In this document: positions 1 through 7,081 of the stretch, one piece after another | Position numbering within the stretch: the stretch's first letter is position 1 | Layout of the letters: every line of letters starts with the position of its first letter | Origin: a bacterium | Lineage (GTDB): Bacteria; UBA9089; CG2-30-40-21; SBAY01 | Direction of reading: 5' to 3' | NCBI GenBank assembly: GCA_040757115.1 | Contig: JBFLYA010000096.1 | Location: 1-14,113 of the forward strand | DNA: 14,113 nucleotides | Made by a program: the position numbers and the translations under genes | The notes under the pieces: model-generated | Databases searched by the model: none | What the model saw: only the letters and a program-made list of their open reading frames with translations | Told to the model about the DNA's origin: nothing

Positions 1-1497
1 TAATAACTTTTTATTCACCAATCGTTGGAGGTATTTACCAATATTACCAGAGCTGATTCTACTGCCTCTTTCTGAAAGAAGTTGAGTTATTTCCTGTTTC
101 GTCAAGGGTGTTTCTTGAAAGGAAAAGACTTTAAGCACCTCTGCCTCTCCTTTACTTGCTTCATTAAACCAGTGGTCAAATATCGCTGTTCCTAAATCCA
201 CTAAGGTATTCTGTAAGGCCTTCTCCCAAACTGCTAAATCAACTTTACCTGCTATCTGAGTCTCATATAGATTTCTGCATAATACCTGCATTTCAAAAGG
301 ATGACCATGAGTATAAAGATATACCCTCTCAATTACCTCTGGTGAAAAGGTAACACCTGTATTCTCAAGGGTCTTTTCTACTGTATAAACTAACTCTTCC
401 TTTGATAGAGGAGGAAGGTTTATCTTGGAAAGAAAATATCTGCCCACAGGGTGATGTCTCTTTAAGCTAATAAATTCATTCCATTTCTCAGGAAGACAGG
501 TAATTACAAATAATATCTTTGTCTTTTTAACAATGGTTTCATTGCTTAAAACTTGTTTAATGGTAGTTAAAATCCCTGAGATAGGCTCAAAGTAATGGGC
601 ATCATCCAACATTACTACCATTAATTTCCCTTTATTTTTCTTTATATCTTCCCACAGACTCAAAAGTGTATCATAGAGAAGTCCTTGAGGCTGTAATTTC
701 GATTTAGATAACTCTCGACTATATTGAAATCCAGTACCCACAATAGTAACTCCTAAACCTGTAAGCTGCTTAGTGAATGTCTCTAATTTAGAACTTGTAA
801 AGGGTAAATCCCTAAATATTCCCTGGATGATGCATTCAACACCATCTAAAACAGTACTATCCTTCCCAAACTCATCCAATGGAACTATAGAGGCAATGTA
901 TCCTTTCTTTTGAGCTAACATCTTAAACTCTCGCAATAGCATAGTTTTACCAATACCCCAATCACCTAAGACTAAGAAATGGTCACAGACAGCCTCCTCA
1001 GCCTCCTTAAGTTTATTCTCAAAGAATCTCAACTCCTTAAATCTTCCTCCAAATACCTTTGGTTCAACACCTGTTTTGGGACAGAAAGGATTTATCTTCT
1101 GCACCTTAGTCCTGCTTTCTAAGATGGCATTCTTAATTATCCTTCTAAGTTCATCATAATCTATAGGCTTATCAATAAAATCATAGACTCCTTCTTTAAA
1201 TGCTTCTCTGGCTAACTTTGAGGTTCCATAGCCAGTAACCACAATTATCTGGGTACTAGGACTACTCTCCAATATCTCCTCCATAACCTCTAATCCACCC
1301 ATCTCTGAGGGTCTAAGTCCTGGCATCTTTAAGTCTATAATTACCACATCATAAGTCCCTCTTTTTATCTTTTTGAATGCCTCGACAACTGTATCAGAGG
1401 TATCAGTAAGATAATCTTCCCCTTTTAATTCACGACAATAAATATCTAACATATCCCGATTATCTTCAACAATTAGTATCAAAGCCTTATCTGCCAT
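1..1497 (-). CDS. Response-regulator receiver fused to P-loop ATPase with winged-helix-like tail (partial, 3' end outside window)
   Basis: The 499 visible residues run off the left edge without a stop. Residues 1-125 form a CheY-type receiver: acidic pair E11/D12, phospho-acceptor D55 in VVIIDLKMP, T88 and K110 in DFIDKP. A short insertion (LRPSEMG) follows the phosphorylation loop. Residues 150-430 are an AAA_16/ORC-like ATPase with Walker A GDWGIGKT (178-185) and Walker B VVMLDD (294-299). The last 45 residues look like a winged helix (PLTKQEITQLL ... YLQRLVNKKLL). The ATG lies inside the end of the upstream kinase gene (11-bp overlap), so the two are probably co-translated, and that kinase is the likely phosphodonor. 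I infer that phosphorylation controls the ATPase module. The output (DNA binding or protein remodelling) is unknown. A sigma-54 activator is unlikely because no GAFTGA motif is seen. Confidence 0.85.
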   Translation of the reverse strand, partial: MADKALILIVEDNRDMLDIYCRELKGEDYLTDTSDTVVEAFKKIKRGTYDVVIIDLKMPGLRPSEMGGLEVMEEILESSPSTQIIVVTGYGTSKLAREAFKEGVYDFIDKPIDYDELRRIIKNAILESRTKVQKINPFCPKTGVEPKVFGGRFKELRFFENKLKEAEEAVCDHFLVLGDWGIGKTMLLREFKMLAQKKGYIASIVPLDEFGKDSTVLDGVECIIQGIFRDLPFTSSKLETFTKQLTGLGVTIVGTGFQYSRELSKSKLQPQGLLYDTLLSLWEDIKKNKGKLMVVMLDDAHYFEPISGILTTIKQVLSNETIVKKTKILFVITCLPEKWNEFISLKRHHPVGRYFLSKINLPPLSKEELVYTVEKTLENTGVTFSPEVIERVYLYTHGHPFEMQVLCRNLYETQIAGKVDLAVWEKALQNTLVDLGTAIFDHWFNEASKGEAEVLKVFSFQETPLTKQEITQLLSERGSRISSGNIGKYLQRLVNKKLL

Positions 1498-2860
1498 ACT
1501 TTTCACTTCCTTTGATTGGTAATTCAACCATAAAAGTAGTTCCTTTACCTTCTTCACTCATAACTCTCATAACTCCGCCGTGTCGGTTAACTATTCCTCT
1601 GCTAATATATAATCCTAACCCATAACTCTTTCTTTTCGTAGTAAACGATAAATCAAATATCTTACTCAAATTATCCTCTGAAATTCCAACTCCTGTATCA
1701 CTAAATTCGATACATATAAATTTTGCTTCAGGAAAATATTCAATTACTCTACTTAGAACTTTTAACTTTCCTCCCATTGGCATTGCCTGTATTGCATTAT
1801 TTATTATATTCATGAATACCTGTTTTAACTGATCTTTATCAGCAAGCACTAAAGATAATGACGATTTTAGGGTTTTAGTCAATTTTACATTTGAGGGAAC
1901 TCGATATTTAATTAATAATAAAACCTCTTTCAGTACTTTATGAACATCAACTTCAGTAATGTTAGACTTCTCTTGAGAAACTACCTCTAAGAGATTGTTT
2001 AATAATATCTTGGAATAGTTAACACTTCGTGTTATTACCCTTATTTCTTTAGCATTTGGATTATTCTGATCAATGTTAGATGCCAGATAATTTATTGCCT
2101 TATCAATAACTTCCAATTCGTTTGTTAAAGTGTGTGCAATTTTATCTGTTGATTTTCCTAATTTACTTTTGAGCACTCTATGAACATCAATTTCGGCAAA
2201 ATCTGATTTATCACGAAAGGACAAATCTGAGATATTGCTTAACAATTTCTTACAATGATTAGCCCTTCGCGCTATTACATCTATTTCTGTAGTATTTGGA
2301 TTACTCTTCTCAATATTAGATAGCGGATAATTCACTGTGTTATCAATAATTTCAAATTCATTCGTCAGATCGTGTATAATCCCAGCTATTACTTCTCCCA
2401 ATTTAGTCAATTTCGGTAATTTCTTTGAATCAACTTGCTTCTTTTTTCCAGTAGTCTTGGAATAAACAGGTTGTTTTTTAGAAAGGGTATTTTCTAAAAG
2501 AGAATTAACCGTATTTAATATTTGTCTTGGGAAAAAAGGCTTGAATATAACTGCTGTTGGTCTAAGTTCTTTTAACTCTTCCTGTTCTTCTCCTAATGCA
2601 GTAAGAAAGATAACCGGGATCTTTTGAGTCTGAGGATTTTTTTGTAATTCATGGTATACACCAAAACCATCTAATTTAGGCATCATAATATCAGTAATGA
2701 CTAAATCTGGTCTTTCTGCAAATGCCTTTTGTACTCCTTCTTCCCCATCAATAGCTGTGAGAACCTCTAAACCACCACTAGTTAGCCTAGTTAGCTTAGT
2801 TTTGATAACCCGTAGAATAACACTATCATCATCTATGACTAAAACTTTTTTCTTGGGAAT
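1487..2860 (-). CDS. Hybrid receiver-histidine kinase with duplicated DHp region; likely ATT start
   Basis: The protein has 457 residues if started at the ATT at 2860. Residues 4-120 are a receiver: acidic cluster 10-12, acceptor D57 in VITDIMMPK, T88 and K108. Residues 161-236 and 241-316 are two homologous DHp-like segments with candidate phospho-histidines H163 (IIHDLTNE) and H243 (IAHTLTNE). Residues 330-450 are a HATPase_c domain: N box NIINNAIQAMP (351-361), G1 DTGVGIS (388-394), G2 GLGLYIS (414-420). No membrane segment or sensor domain is visible, so it is a soluble kinase that probably receives its signal through the receiver. The first in-frame ATG (2686) would delete the first three strands of the receiver. 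No ATG, GTG or TTG lies between it and the upstream stop, but a good ribosome site fits the ATT. The gene overlaps the next one by 11 bp. Confidence 0.85.
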   Translation of the reverse strand: MPKKKVLVIDDDSVILRVIKTKLTRLTSGGLEVLTAIDGEEGVQKAFAERPDLVITDIMMPKLDGFGVYHELQKNPQTQKIPVIFLTALGEEQEELKELRPTAVIFKPFFPRQILNTVNSLLENTLSKKQPVYSKTTGKKKQVDSKKLPKLTKLGEVIAGIIHDLTNEFEIIDNTVNYPLSNIEKSNPNTTEIDVIARRANHCKKLLSNISDLSFRDKSDFAEIDVHRVLKSKLGKSTDKIAHTLTNELEVIDKAINYLASNIDQNNPNAKEIRVITRSVNYSKILLNNLLEVVSQEKSNITEVDVHKVLKEVLLLIKYRVPSNVKLTKTLKSSLSLVLADKDQLKQVFMNIINNAIQAMPMGGKLKVLSRVIEYFPEAKFICIEFSDTGVGISEDNLSKIFDLSFTTKRKSYGLGLYISRGIVNRHGGVMRVMSEEGKGTTFMVELPIKGSEKYGR

Positions 2861-2874
2861 CTTAAATCACCTCT
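2858..2874 (-). promoter_or_regulatory. Shine-Dalgarno plus ATT initiation codon of the hybrid kinase
   Basis: On the minus strand AGAGGTGA (2874-2867) is followed by six bases and then ATT (2860-2858), which opens the receiver frame IPKKKVLVIDDD. An in-frame TGA lies two codons upstream of the ATT, so there is no room for another start. ATT initiation is rare but known (infC). A point change or base-call error in an original ATG is the alternative. Confidence 0.6.
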
Positions 2875-3000
2875 TGTGTCAGATTCTTCTTATGTTCCTC
2901 AGGCTAGTCTATATCAACCTTTTCAAATCGCCCTTAGATTGCAATCTTTGAGGTAGATATTCTCTTCCCGGCCATTAAATTGATCGAGATTTCTGCTATC

Positions 3001-3207
3001 GGGATGCGGATGAGCGAAGTGCCCCGAAAGGGGCATAGGTTCGACAGGCTCACTACAAGTTTTGGCTTCAGCCCCGACCTGCAAGCGCGACCCACTTCGT
3101 GGGTGCCCCGCCGCTGCTGATAGCCAAAGTGACGCAGAGCAACTTCTCTTTTTCAAAAATTCCCCTTGAGTTACATAAAGCTTCCGCCTTTCGCTCATCC
3201 GCATCCC
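3001..3207. repeat. GC-rich repeat unit 1 bounded by 18-bp perfect inverted repeats
   Basis: GGGATGCGGATGAGCGAA (3001-3018) is repeated in perfect inversion at 3190-3207. Inside are a GCCCC-GAAA-GGGGC hairpin (3021-3034) and a CCCAC-TTC-GTGGG hairpin (3091-3103). The 3064-3205 segment is closely similar to 13389-13530. A 23-base segment containing the second hairpin occurs at 3088-3110, 3208-3230 and 13412-13434. The short ORFs crossing this region on both strands resemble no protein and are ignored. No gene is seen between 2875 and 3346. Confidence 0.75.
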
Positions 3208-3273
3208 CGACCCACTTCGTGGGTGCCCCGCAAAATGCGAATCCCAAAGGGGTTCGCGCGAAGCGACATTTTG

Positions 3274-3352
3274 GTTATTGTTTTGCGGATAAAAGAAGTT
3301 GCCAAAGGCAATTTGAGTGAAGCGAAGCGAAACCTTTTATCCGTTGTTATCT
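3274..3352 (-). other. attC-like site 1 (after HEPN gene), outer box degenerate
   Basis: This is an imperfect inverted repeat with arms GCGGATAAAAG / CTTTTATCCG around a loop containing GTTGCCAAAGGCAATTT. Arms and loop match the sites at 4197, 7082 and 13564. The gene-proximal box (minus strand AGATAAC) contains the HEPN stop codon. The distal box reads CAATAAC instead of GTTRRRY, so this site is probably worn or altered at the crossover point. It is the last site of the array on this side. Confidence 0.6.
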
Positions 3353-3805
3353 GCCGTTTGTGGGCATTTTGCTTTTTTGTCTTCGCTCAATCTCTTTAAT
3401 TTTTTGTTCCACAAATTCATAAATCTCTGTTGCTATTGCTACAGATTCATCTGCCATTTCAGGGGTAAAGTCATATATTGGTAGTTCAGGATACCGTGCT
3501 TCATGTTGATAAGGATGGAGAATCAAAGACTTAGACCGTAATCTAAGAAATTCCTTATCTCCCTGGCCACATAGATCAATCAATGTCCGCAAAGAATGAA
3601 GTTCAGGGGCTGATTTGCCCATCGCTTCAAGAAAGGCTTTTAGGCTTTTTTCTACACATTCACGAGCCTCAAAACATGGCTTATGGTAAAAGTATGTTCT
3701 ATCTTCCAAACCACTCCTTGCCCATTCAAGGTCACTCTTTGCATAAAACAATAATTGCTTGTAGTACTTATCAGGATAACCCGGCTTTATCTCTTTGTTT
3801 CTCAT
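3347..3805 (-). CDS. HEPN-domain protein, toxin partner of an MNT/HEPN pair
   Basis: The 152-residue all-helical protein is of the HEPN (PF05168) type. It shows the N-terminal helix YAKSDLEWA (21-29), CFEARECVEKSLKAFL (44-59), LHSLRTLIDLC (69-79) and EARYPE (102-107). R90 and H97 are spaced as in the RX4-6H ribonuclease motif, but I am not sure they are the catalytic pair. The start overlaps the end of the upstream nucleotidyltransferase gene by 35 bp, the usual linked arrangement of MNT/HEPN toxin-antitoxin modules. The stop codon lies inside the attC-like site at 3274-3352, so the pair forms one cassette. By family knowledge HEPN partners act as RNases that are silenced by the MNT protein. 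Which is toxin here is inference. Confidence 0.85.
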   Translation of the reverse strand: MRNKEIKPGYPDKYYKQLLFYAKSDLEWARSGLEDRTYFYHKPCFEARECVEKSLKAFLEAMGKSAPELHSLRTLIDLCGQGDKEFLRLRSKSLILHPYQHEARYPELPIYDFTPEMADESVAIATEIYEFVEQKIKEIERRQKSKMPTNGR

Positions 3806-4163
3806 ATAACACTTTCCCTTTATTTATAATCTCTTGTTTCAGAAAGGAATTACCACTTTTTATACCCTTTTCTATTTGTTTGGGAGTTCTAACTATTACA
3901 TCCAGAGCAAAAAACCTTCCAGAAAATAATTCATCAATCTTGCGTTCAGCTTCTCGTACATTTCTAATCCTTTGTTTAACAATATAGAGGTCTATATCGT
4001 GAGAATTTTGCATATTCCTGGCAGCTGAACCAAAAAGGATTATTTTCTCAGGATTAAAATATTTTACTATCTTATCCCGAATCTCCTCTATAAGTGAAGA
4101 AGTAATGGGTTCAAGAATTACCTTTTCTTTCCTTTTCATTGGTTCTGCTTCATATTTACCCAT
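3771..4163 (-). CDS. Minimal nucleotidyltransferase (MNT), antitoxin partner of the HEPN gene
   Basis: The pol-beta superfamily MNT has the signature IILFGSAARN followed by HDIDLYIV, that is GS-x9-DxD, with a third acidic residue in ALDVIV. All three metal ligands are kept, so activity is plausible. In characterised MntA/HepT pairs this protein adds AMP groups to a tyrosine of the HEPN toxin and neutralises it. I assign the same role by homology and gene order. An ATG at 4172 also exists, but GGAGAGG sits directly against it and is 9 bases from the ATG at 4163, so I prefer the latter. A third candidate start lies at 4139, just before the conserved domain. The gene begins about 30 bp from the end of the attC-like site at 4197-4284, as expected for the first gene of a cassette. 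Confidence 0.85.
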   Translation of the reverse strand: MGKYEAEPMKRKEKVILEPITSSLIEEIRDKIVKYFNPEKIILFGSAARNMQNSHDIDLYIVKQRIRNVREAERKIDELFSGRFFALDVIVRTPKQIEKGIKSGNSFLKQEIINKGKVLYEKQRDKAGLS

Positions 4164-4196
4164 GGTTTGCATCCTCTCCTTTTACCCACAATGAGC

Positions 4197-4284
4197 AGAT
4201 AACGGCTCTAGCATATACGACGTTGCCAAAGGCAATGTCCCGAAGGGCAAGGGCGAAACCCGCAACGTATATGCTGTGTTAGTC
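4197..4284 (-). other. attC-like site 2 (after TIR-like gene)
   Basis: The inverted arms are AGCATATACG / CGTATATGCT, with boxes GACTAAC (minus strand, 4284-4278) and CGTTATCT at the far end. The loop shares TTGCCAAAGGCAAT with site 1. The upstream gene's TAA stop (4281-4279) lies inside the proximal box. Arm sequence differs from the other sites while box spacing and loop are kept. That pattern fits a folding recombination site better than a simple dispersed repeat. Confidence 0.7.
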
Positions 4285-5079
4285 GAAGTTTGGCTCATCT
4301 TCTTTGATGATATCATAAATATATTTCTTTAAGGTTTCTTTGAGCTTCTCACAACCTTCAGAGTTGTCAGAATATATTATGTGTCTAAATCGTAGTAGAT
4401 CGAATGGTATCTCTTTGACATCTTGAGTAATCAGTATTACACGTTTCCCTAAAGTGTGTGCTATTCCAAGTTCATAAAACACATTTGGATTTTGTCCCGT
4501 GATATCTGCAATAATTATTTTGGCCTTAACTATACTTTCATAGATGTCGATCATTACGTCTTGTCCACATAAGTCATCAGCTCTTTGACAAATTAGAGGG
4601 GGTGTCAAATCGAGTCCTGTAACCGAAGGACGAATATGTTTCTTCCAAACTCTCTCAGACCAGTTTGTAGAAAATGGCATTAGTACGAATATAAGGTTAT
4701 TACATTCATCAATTCTTCTTATATGGAAAGGGCACTTTTTCTCTATGTAATCTCTTTCATGGTATTTAACCTGAGCCAGTTTGATTTCCGATGAAAGAAT
4801 AATCTCAAGTGCTCCGATTCTCTGTTGAAATACAGTTATCCTTTCACTTTTGTTTTTGGGAGTATTTCCTTTAAAATATTGGGCGTGATCCCAAATACAA
4901 TAGGGGGTACCATAAGTAATACAACTTCCAGCAGGATCTAGAGAGTGCACATAATTCCCAGTCATTGATTCCCATTTTGAGATTTCGTTTAAGTTAAAAG
5001 TGCCAGATTGCAGTAATTGATTTCCTCTTTCCAATTGCTTTTTAAGTTTCTCTACCAAATCTTGATTCAATTTAATCAT
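4279..5079 (-). CDS. TIR / nucleoside-deoxyribosyltransferase-like nucleotide-binding protein
   Basis: The protein has 266 residues. The N-terminal half (1-125) is unrecognised; it holds a helical start and a Cys/Trp-containing stretch (GTPYCIWDHAQYF, 57-69). The C-terminal half is a Rossmann-like domain of the TIR/NDT-related group: FVLMPF (131-136), CQRADDL (164-170), IIIADITGQNPNVFYELG (188-205), IAHTLGK (206-212), IPFDLLRFRHIIY (224-236). E203 in FYELG matches the position of the catalytic glutamate of TIR NADases and deoxyribosyltransferases. In other proteins such domains cleave NAD or nucleotides or bind signalling nucleotides, often in phage defence. That role is inference here. It stands alone before its own attC-like site. 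No good Shine-Dalgarno precedes the ATG. A perfect palindrome lies about 50 bp upstream. Confidence 0.7.
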   Translation of the reverse strand: MIKLNQDLVEKLKKQLERGNQLLQSGTFNLNEISKWESMTGNYVHSLDPAGSCITYGTPYCIWDHAQYFKGNTPKNKSERITVFQQRIGALEIILSSEIKLAQVKYHERDYIEKKCPFHIRRIDECNNLIFVLMPFSTNWSERVWKKHIRPSVTGLDLTPPLICQRADDLCGQDVMIDIYESIVKAKIIIADITGQNPNVFYELGIAHTLGKRVILITQDVKEIPFDLLRFRHIIYSDNSEGCEKLKETLKKYIYDIIKEDEPNFD

Positions 5080-5404
5080 CGCTTAATCTCGTATAATAGA
5101 AATTACCAAATTTCGCCTACCTTATTTATATCCGAACAGGTTCGGATATACCCCCAATTTTGACTCTGGCTGAAAAAGCCAAAACACTCCTTCTATTAAC
5201 TTTTGTCTCCCATCACTTCCCTTTCTTCAGGCTCAAGGTATCCAGTGGACTCTTTTATTAAACTGAACTAATAGGAATTTGCTTTTTGGACATTTTGGAT
5301 GTTAATTTCTCTTTTATTCATTATGGAGATATTTTACCAAAAATTTTATCTTGTCTCAATAAAAATTTGCTTTTTTAGATCTCAGGGATATTCTACCAAA
5401 AATT
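5080..5404. other. Gene-free spacer with palindrome and direct repeats
   Basis: No complete gene is seen here. It holds the palindrome at 5127-5150, a GGCT-GAAAA-AGCC hairpin near 5168 without a T-run, and the first of the two direct repeats. On the minus strand, 5267-5196 is a 23-codon open stretch without a start (… GYLEPEEREVMGDKS). It could be the tail of a lost gene but is too short to assign. Confidence 0.5.
5127..5150. promoter_or_regulatory. Perfect 11-bp palindrome, possible operator of the TIR-like gene
   Basis: TATATCCGAAC and GTTCGGATATA are exact reverse complements separated by AG. The palindrome lies 48-71 bp upstream of the start of the TIR-like gene, where an operator would sit. 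The GAAC-N2-GTTC spacing does not match the LexA box, which has N4. The regulator is unknown. Confidence 0.4.
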
Positions 5405-5411
5405 TTATCTT
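5328..5411. repeat. Pair of 25-bp direct repeats
   Basis: GATATT(T/C)TACCAAAAATTT plus ATCTT occurs at 5328-5352 and again at 5387-5411 with one mismatch. Each copy is preceded by AATTTGCTTTTT (about 5276 and 5365), so a unit of roughly 85 bp is partly duplicated. It lies just past the end of the pseudogene at 5405. Confidence 0.55.
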
Positions 5412-5993
5412 AGGGGTATTGCAACCGCCTTATATTTTTTAAATTTCCAGCATATGGCTGTTTTGTATGGTTTTTCTACTTGTCTTTTTCTTTTTATATC
5501 TTTCTTACCCCCTTCCTTCTTACTGACTACCTCTTTACCCCTCTTTACTTCACCCCTTTTTCTATAGGTATTCTTTGTGTCAAGGATTACCCCTCCGATA
5601 AGGAAGTATTGCTGTGTCCAGGTTCCGCTGTGTATTTCCCTAACCATCTCTTTATATAGAAGGTGTCTTTGATGGTGTATCAATGGGTTTTATTGGATAA
5701 TCTGCTAATGCCAAATTCTGAAGATAGCCCCTATCCTTAAGCCACCTTGCAATCGCAACAAACTTTGCTATTCTAATAAGCTCTTTGTAAATAGGCACCT
5801 CCTTTGCAAATTCTTCATAATTATTTTCAAAGAAAGAGGCAAATTCCTCTGGTGCTTGATATTTACTTTCACTTTCAACCCCCATTACAATCTTATCAAA
5901 CATAATGCTTTCTCCTTCCTCTATGAGGACAACCTCTTTTGGCTTAAACCAGATTCTGCTGAAATGCCCTATTTTTATATTCTCATCTTTCGG
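5405..5993 (-). pseudogene. 5'-truncated and frameshifted remnant of a larger protein of unknown function
   Basis: Two overlapping frames read as one protein. Frame A (5993-5652) gives … GHFSRIWFKPKEVVLIEE … FASFFENNYEEFAKEVPIYK … RIAKFVAIARWLKDRG … and ends DTPSKTPSI. Frame B (in the same frame from 5683 to 5405) continues with REIHSGTWTQQYFLIGGVIL and a Lys-rich tail. A one-base slip around 5655-5680 joins them. Frame A is open up to 5993 with no good start and begins abruptly at an ACCTAAC heptamer, so the front of the gene is missing. The order of motifs (a WFKPKE strand, a helical VAIARWLK stretch, then a TWTQ..L.GGV.L strand pair) looks to me like the C-terminus of large surface or secreted proteins. 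I cannot name the family and give that only as an impression. Confidence 0.5.
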
Positions 5994-5999
5994 TTAGGT
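5993..5999 (-). other. Isolated attC-type heptamer ACCTAAC after the cupin gene
   Basis: On the minus strand ACCTAAC (fits RYYYAAC) begins 10 bases after the cupin stop codon, exactly where the proximal box of an attC would lie. The matching inverted arm is absent and pseudogene sequence follows at once. I read it as a possible half of a destroyed attC. Chance is quite possible for seven bases. Confidence 0.3.
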
Positions 6000-6009
6000 G
6001 AAGTCGCTA

Positions 6010-6498
6010 TCATTTTTTCACTGTTTCATATAGACGCTGTGTACCACTGTCATATTTTATTTCTATTAGTTCATTGCTTAAGCACGTGTGAAAAGAAATA
6101 ACAACCATTTCTCGTCCTTTCGGGTAAAATTCATGAGTTACACCCTTATCTATCACATACCAGCAATCTTCATTTTGCTGGTCGAATAATCTCATCTCCT
6201 CGCAACGGCCGGCAATTTTGACCTCTCCCTTCCCTTCGACTATTACCGTGTGTTGAGTACTATTTGGATGATAATGAGCAATAGAAGGAACATTCTTTTT
6301 GTTAACGAATATCCAAATAGATTTGATGTTCTGTGGTAGTCTCTCACGAAAAGACTCTATTCTTATGGCCCTCCCTATGAATGGTTCATTAGACTTCCGA
6401 AGCTGTAATTTGAGATTTTCAATAGTTTCTTTGATTGATGCGTCTTCTAATAATATTTTAACCACAACACTTAGATCCTTCAAATACTCCTTTTCCAT
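6010..6498 (-). CDS. Cupin-fold protein
   Basis: The 162-residue protein has an N-terminal helical segment (1-40) and then a single cupin barrel. Motif 1 is AHYHPNSTQHTVIVEGKG (74-91), with candidate metal ligands H75, H77 and H83 or E88. Motif 2 is GVTHEFYPKG (119-128), with H122. The spacing suits a small mononuclear metal-binding cupin, but substrate and reaction cannot be told: such proteins range from isomerases and dioxygenases to sugar or cation binders. A clear AGGAG lies about 7 bases before the ATG. It follows the GNAT gene by 51 bp in the same direction and probably shares its transcript. Confidence 0.75.
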   Translation of the reverse strand: MEKEYLKDLSVVVKILLEDASIKETIENLKLQLRKSNEPFIGRAIRIESFRERLPQNIKSIWIFVNKKNVPSIAHYHPNSTQHTVIVEGKGEVKIAGRCEEMRLFDQQNEDCWYVIDKGVTHEFYPKGREMVVISFHTCLSNELIEIKYDSGTQRLYETVKK

Positions 6499-6549
6499 AA
6501 AGTTTCTCCTAAGAATACGCCTCTTTCAACATAAACATTTGCCAAATCT

Positions 6550-7002
6550 CTAATCTATAAAATATTTTACAAAGCCAGTTTTAACTCCTTTTTCAAATCC
6601 AGCATTACCATAAAATCGTAATGTATTTTCATCTTTTCTACTGGTCATAAGCATAACCTTATAACAATTCTTTTCTTTGGCAATTTCAATTGCTCTTTTT
6701 AGTATGGCTGTTCCATATCCTTTTTTTCTATAATTCTTATGAGTTACTACATTTTCAATTAATGCATAAGGACATGCATTCCTTGTTAAATTTCTTATTA
6801 TGATTAAATTACATGAGGATATAATTTTTCCATTTTCTTCAATCACTAAACAAAAATGATTAGGGTCTTCAAATATTTCTTTCCATAGTTTTTTCAATGT
6901 CTCATCAATTTCAATCTTGGGATCATTTACATGCAAATGTTTATAAAGTTCTAATAATTGTTCAATCTCATTAAATTTTATCATTCTCACTTTTTCAATC
7001 AT
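6550..7002 (-). CDS. GNAT-family N-acetyltransferase
   Basis: The 150 residues cover one full GNAT domain. The acetyl-CoA loop is RKKGYGTA (92-99), preceded by the ENVVTH strand (83-88) and followed by helix ILKRAIEIA. Motif B is TLRFYGNAGFEKGVKTGF (127-144), with the usual Tyr (Y131) that can act as general acid. The substrate cannot be read from sequence; such genes are common integron passengers (amino-acid, peptide or antibiotic acetylation). The start could also be the ATG at 6984 (M7), since neither has a strong ribosome site. It is the first gene after the attC-like site at 7082-7167, with about 80 bp of AT-rich leader. Confidence 0.85.
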   Translation of the reverse strand: MIEKVRMIKFNEIEQLLELYKHLHVNDPKIEIDETLKKLWKEIFEDPNHFCLVIEENGKIISSCNLIIIRNLTRNACPYALIENVVTHKNYRKKGYGTAILKRAIEIAKEKNCYKVMLMTSRKDENTLRFYGNAGFEKGVKTGFVKYFID

Positions 7003-7081
7003 ATTTTAAGACCTCAAATTTAGTTAAAGCGATGGGCAAGACAGTAAACGTATATTTAATCAAAATTGGACAGGGCATTTC

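Noticed and set aside
3001-3230. CRISPR array from the repeated 23-base segment
   Set aside because: Only two copies occur here with no regular spacer size, and the copies are parts of larger repeat units with palindromic ends.
2923-3399. Overlapping short ORFs on both strands
   Set aside because: They run through GC-rich palindromic repeats and an attC-like hairpin, have repeat-derived composition and match no family.
5131-5146. LexA/SOS-type box in the palindrome
   Set aside because: The GAAC and GTTC halves are 2 bases apart, not the 4 needed for the GAAC-N4-GTTC box.
5164-5182. Rho-independent terminator at the GGCT-GAAAA-AGCC hairpin
   Set aside because: The stem is only four pairs and no T-run follows on either strand.
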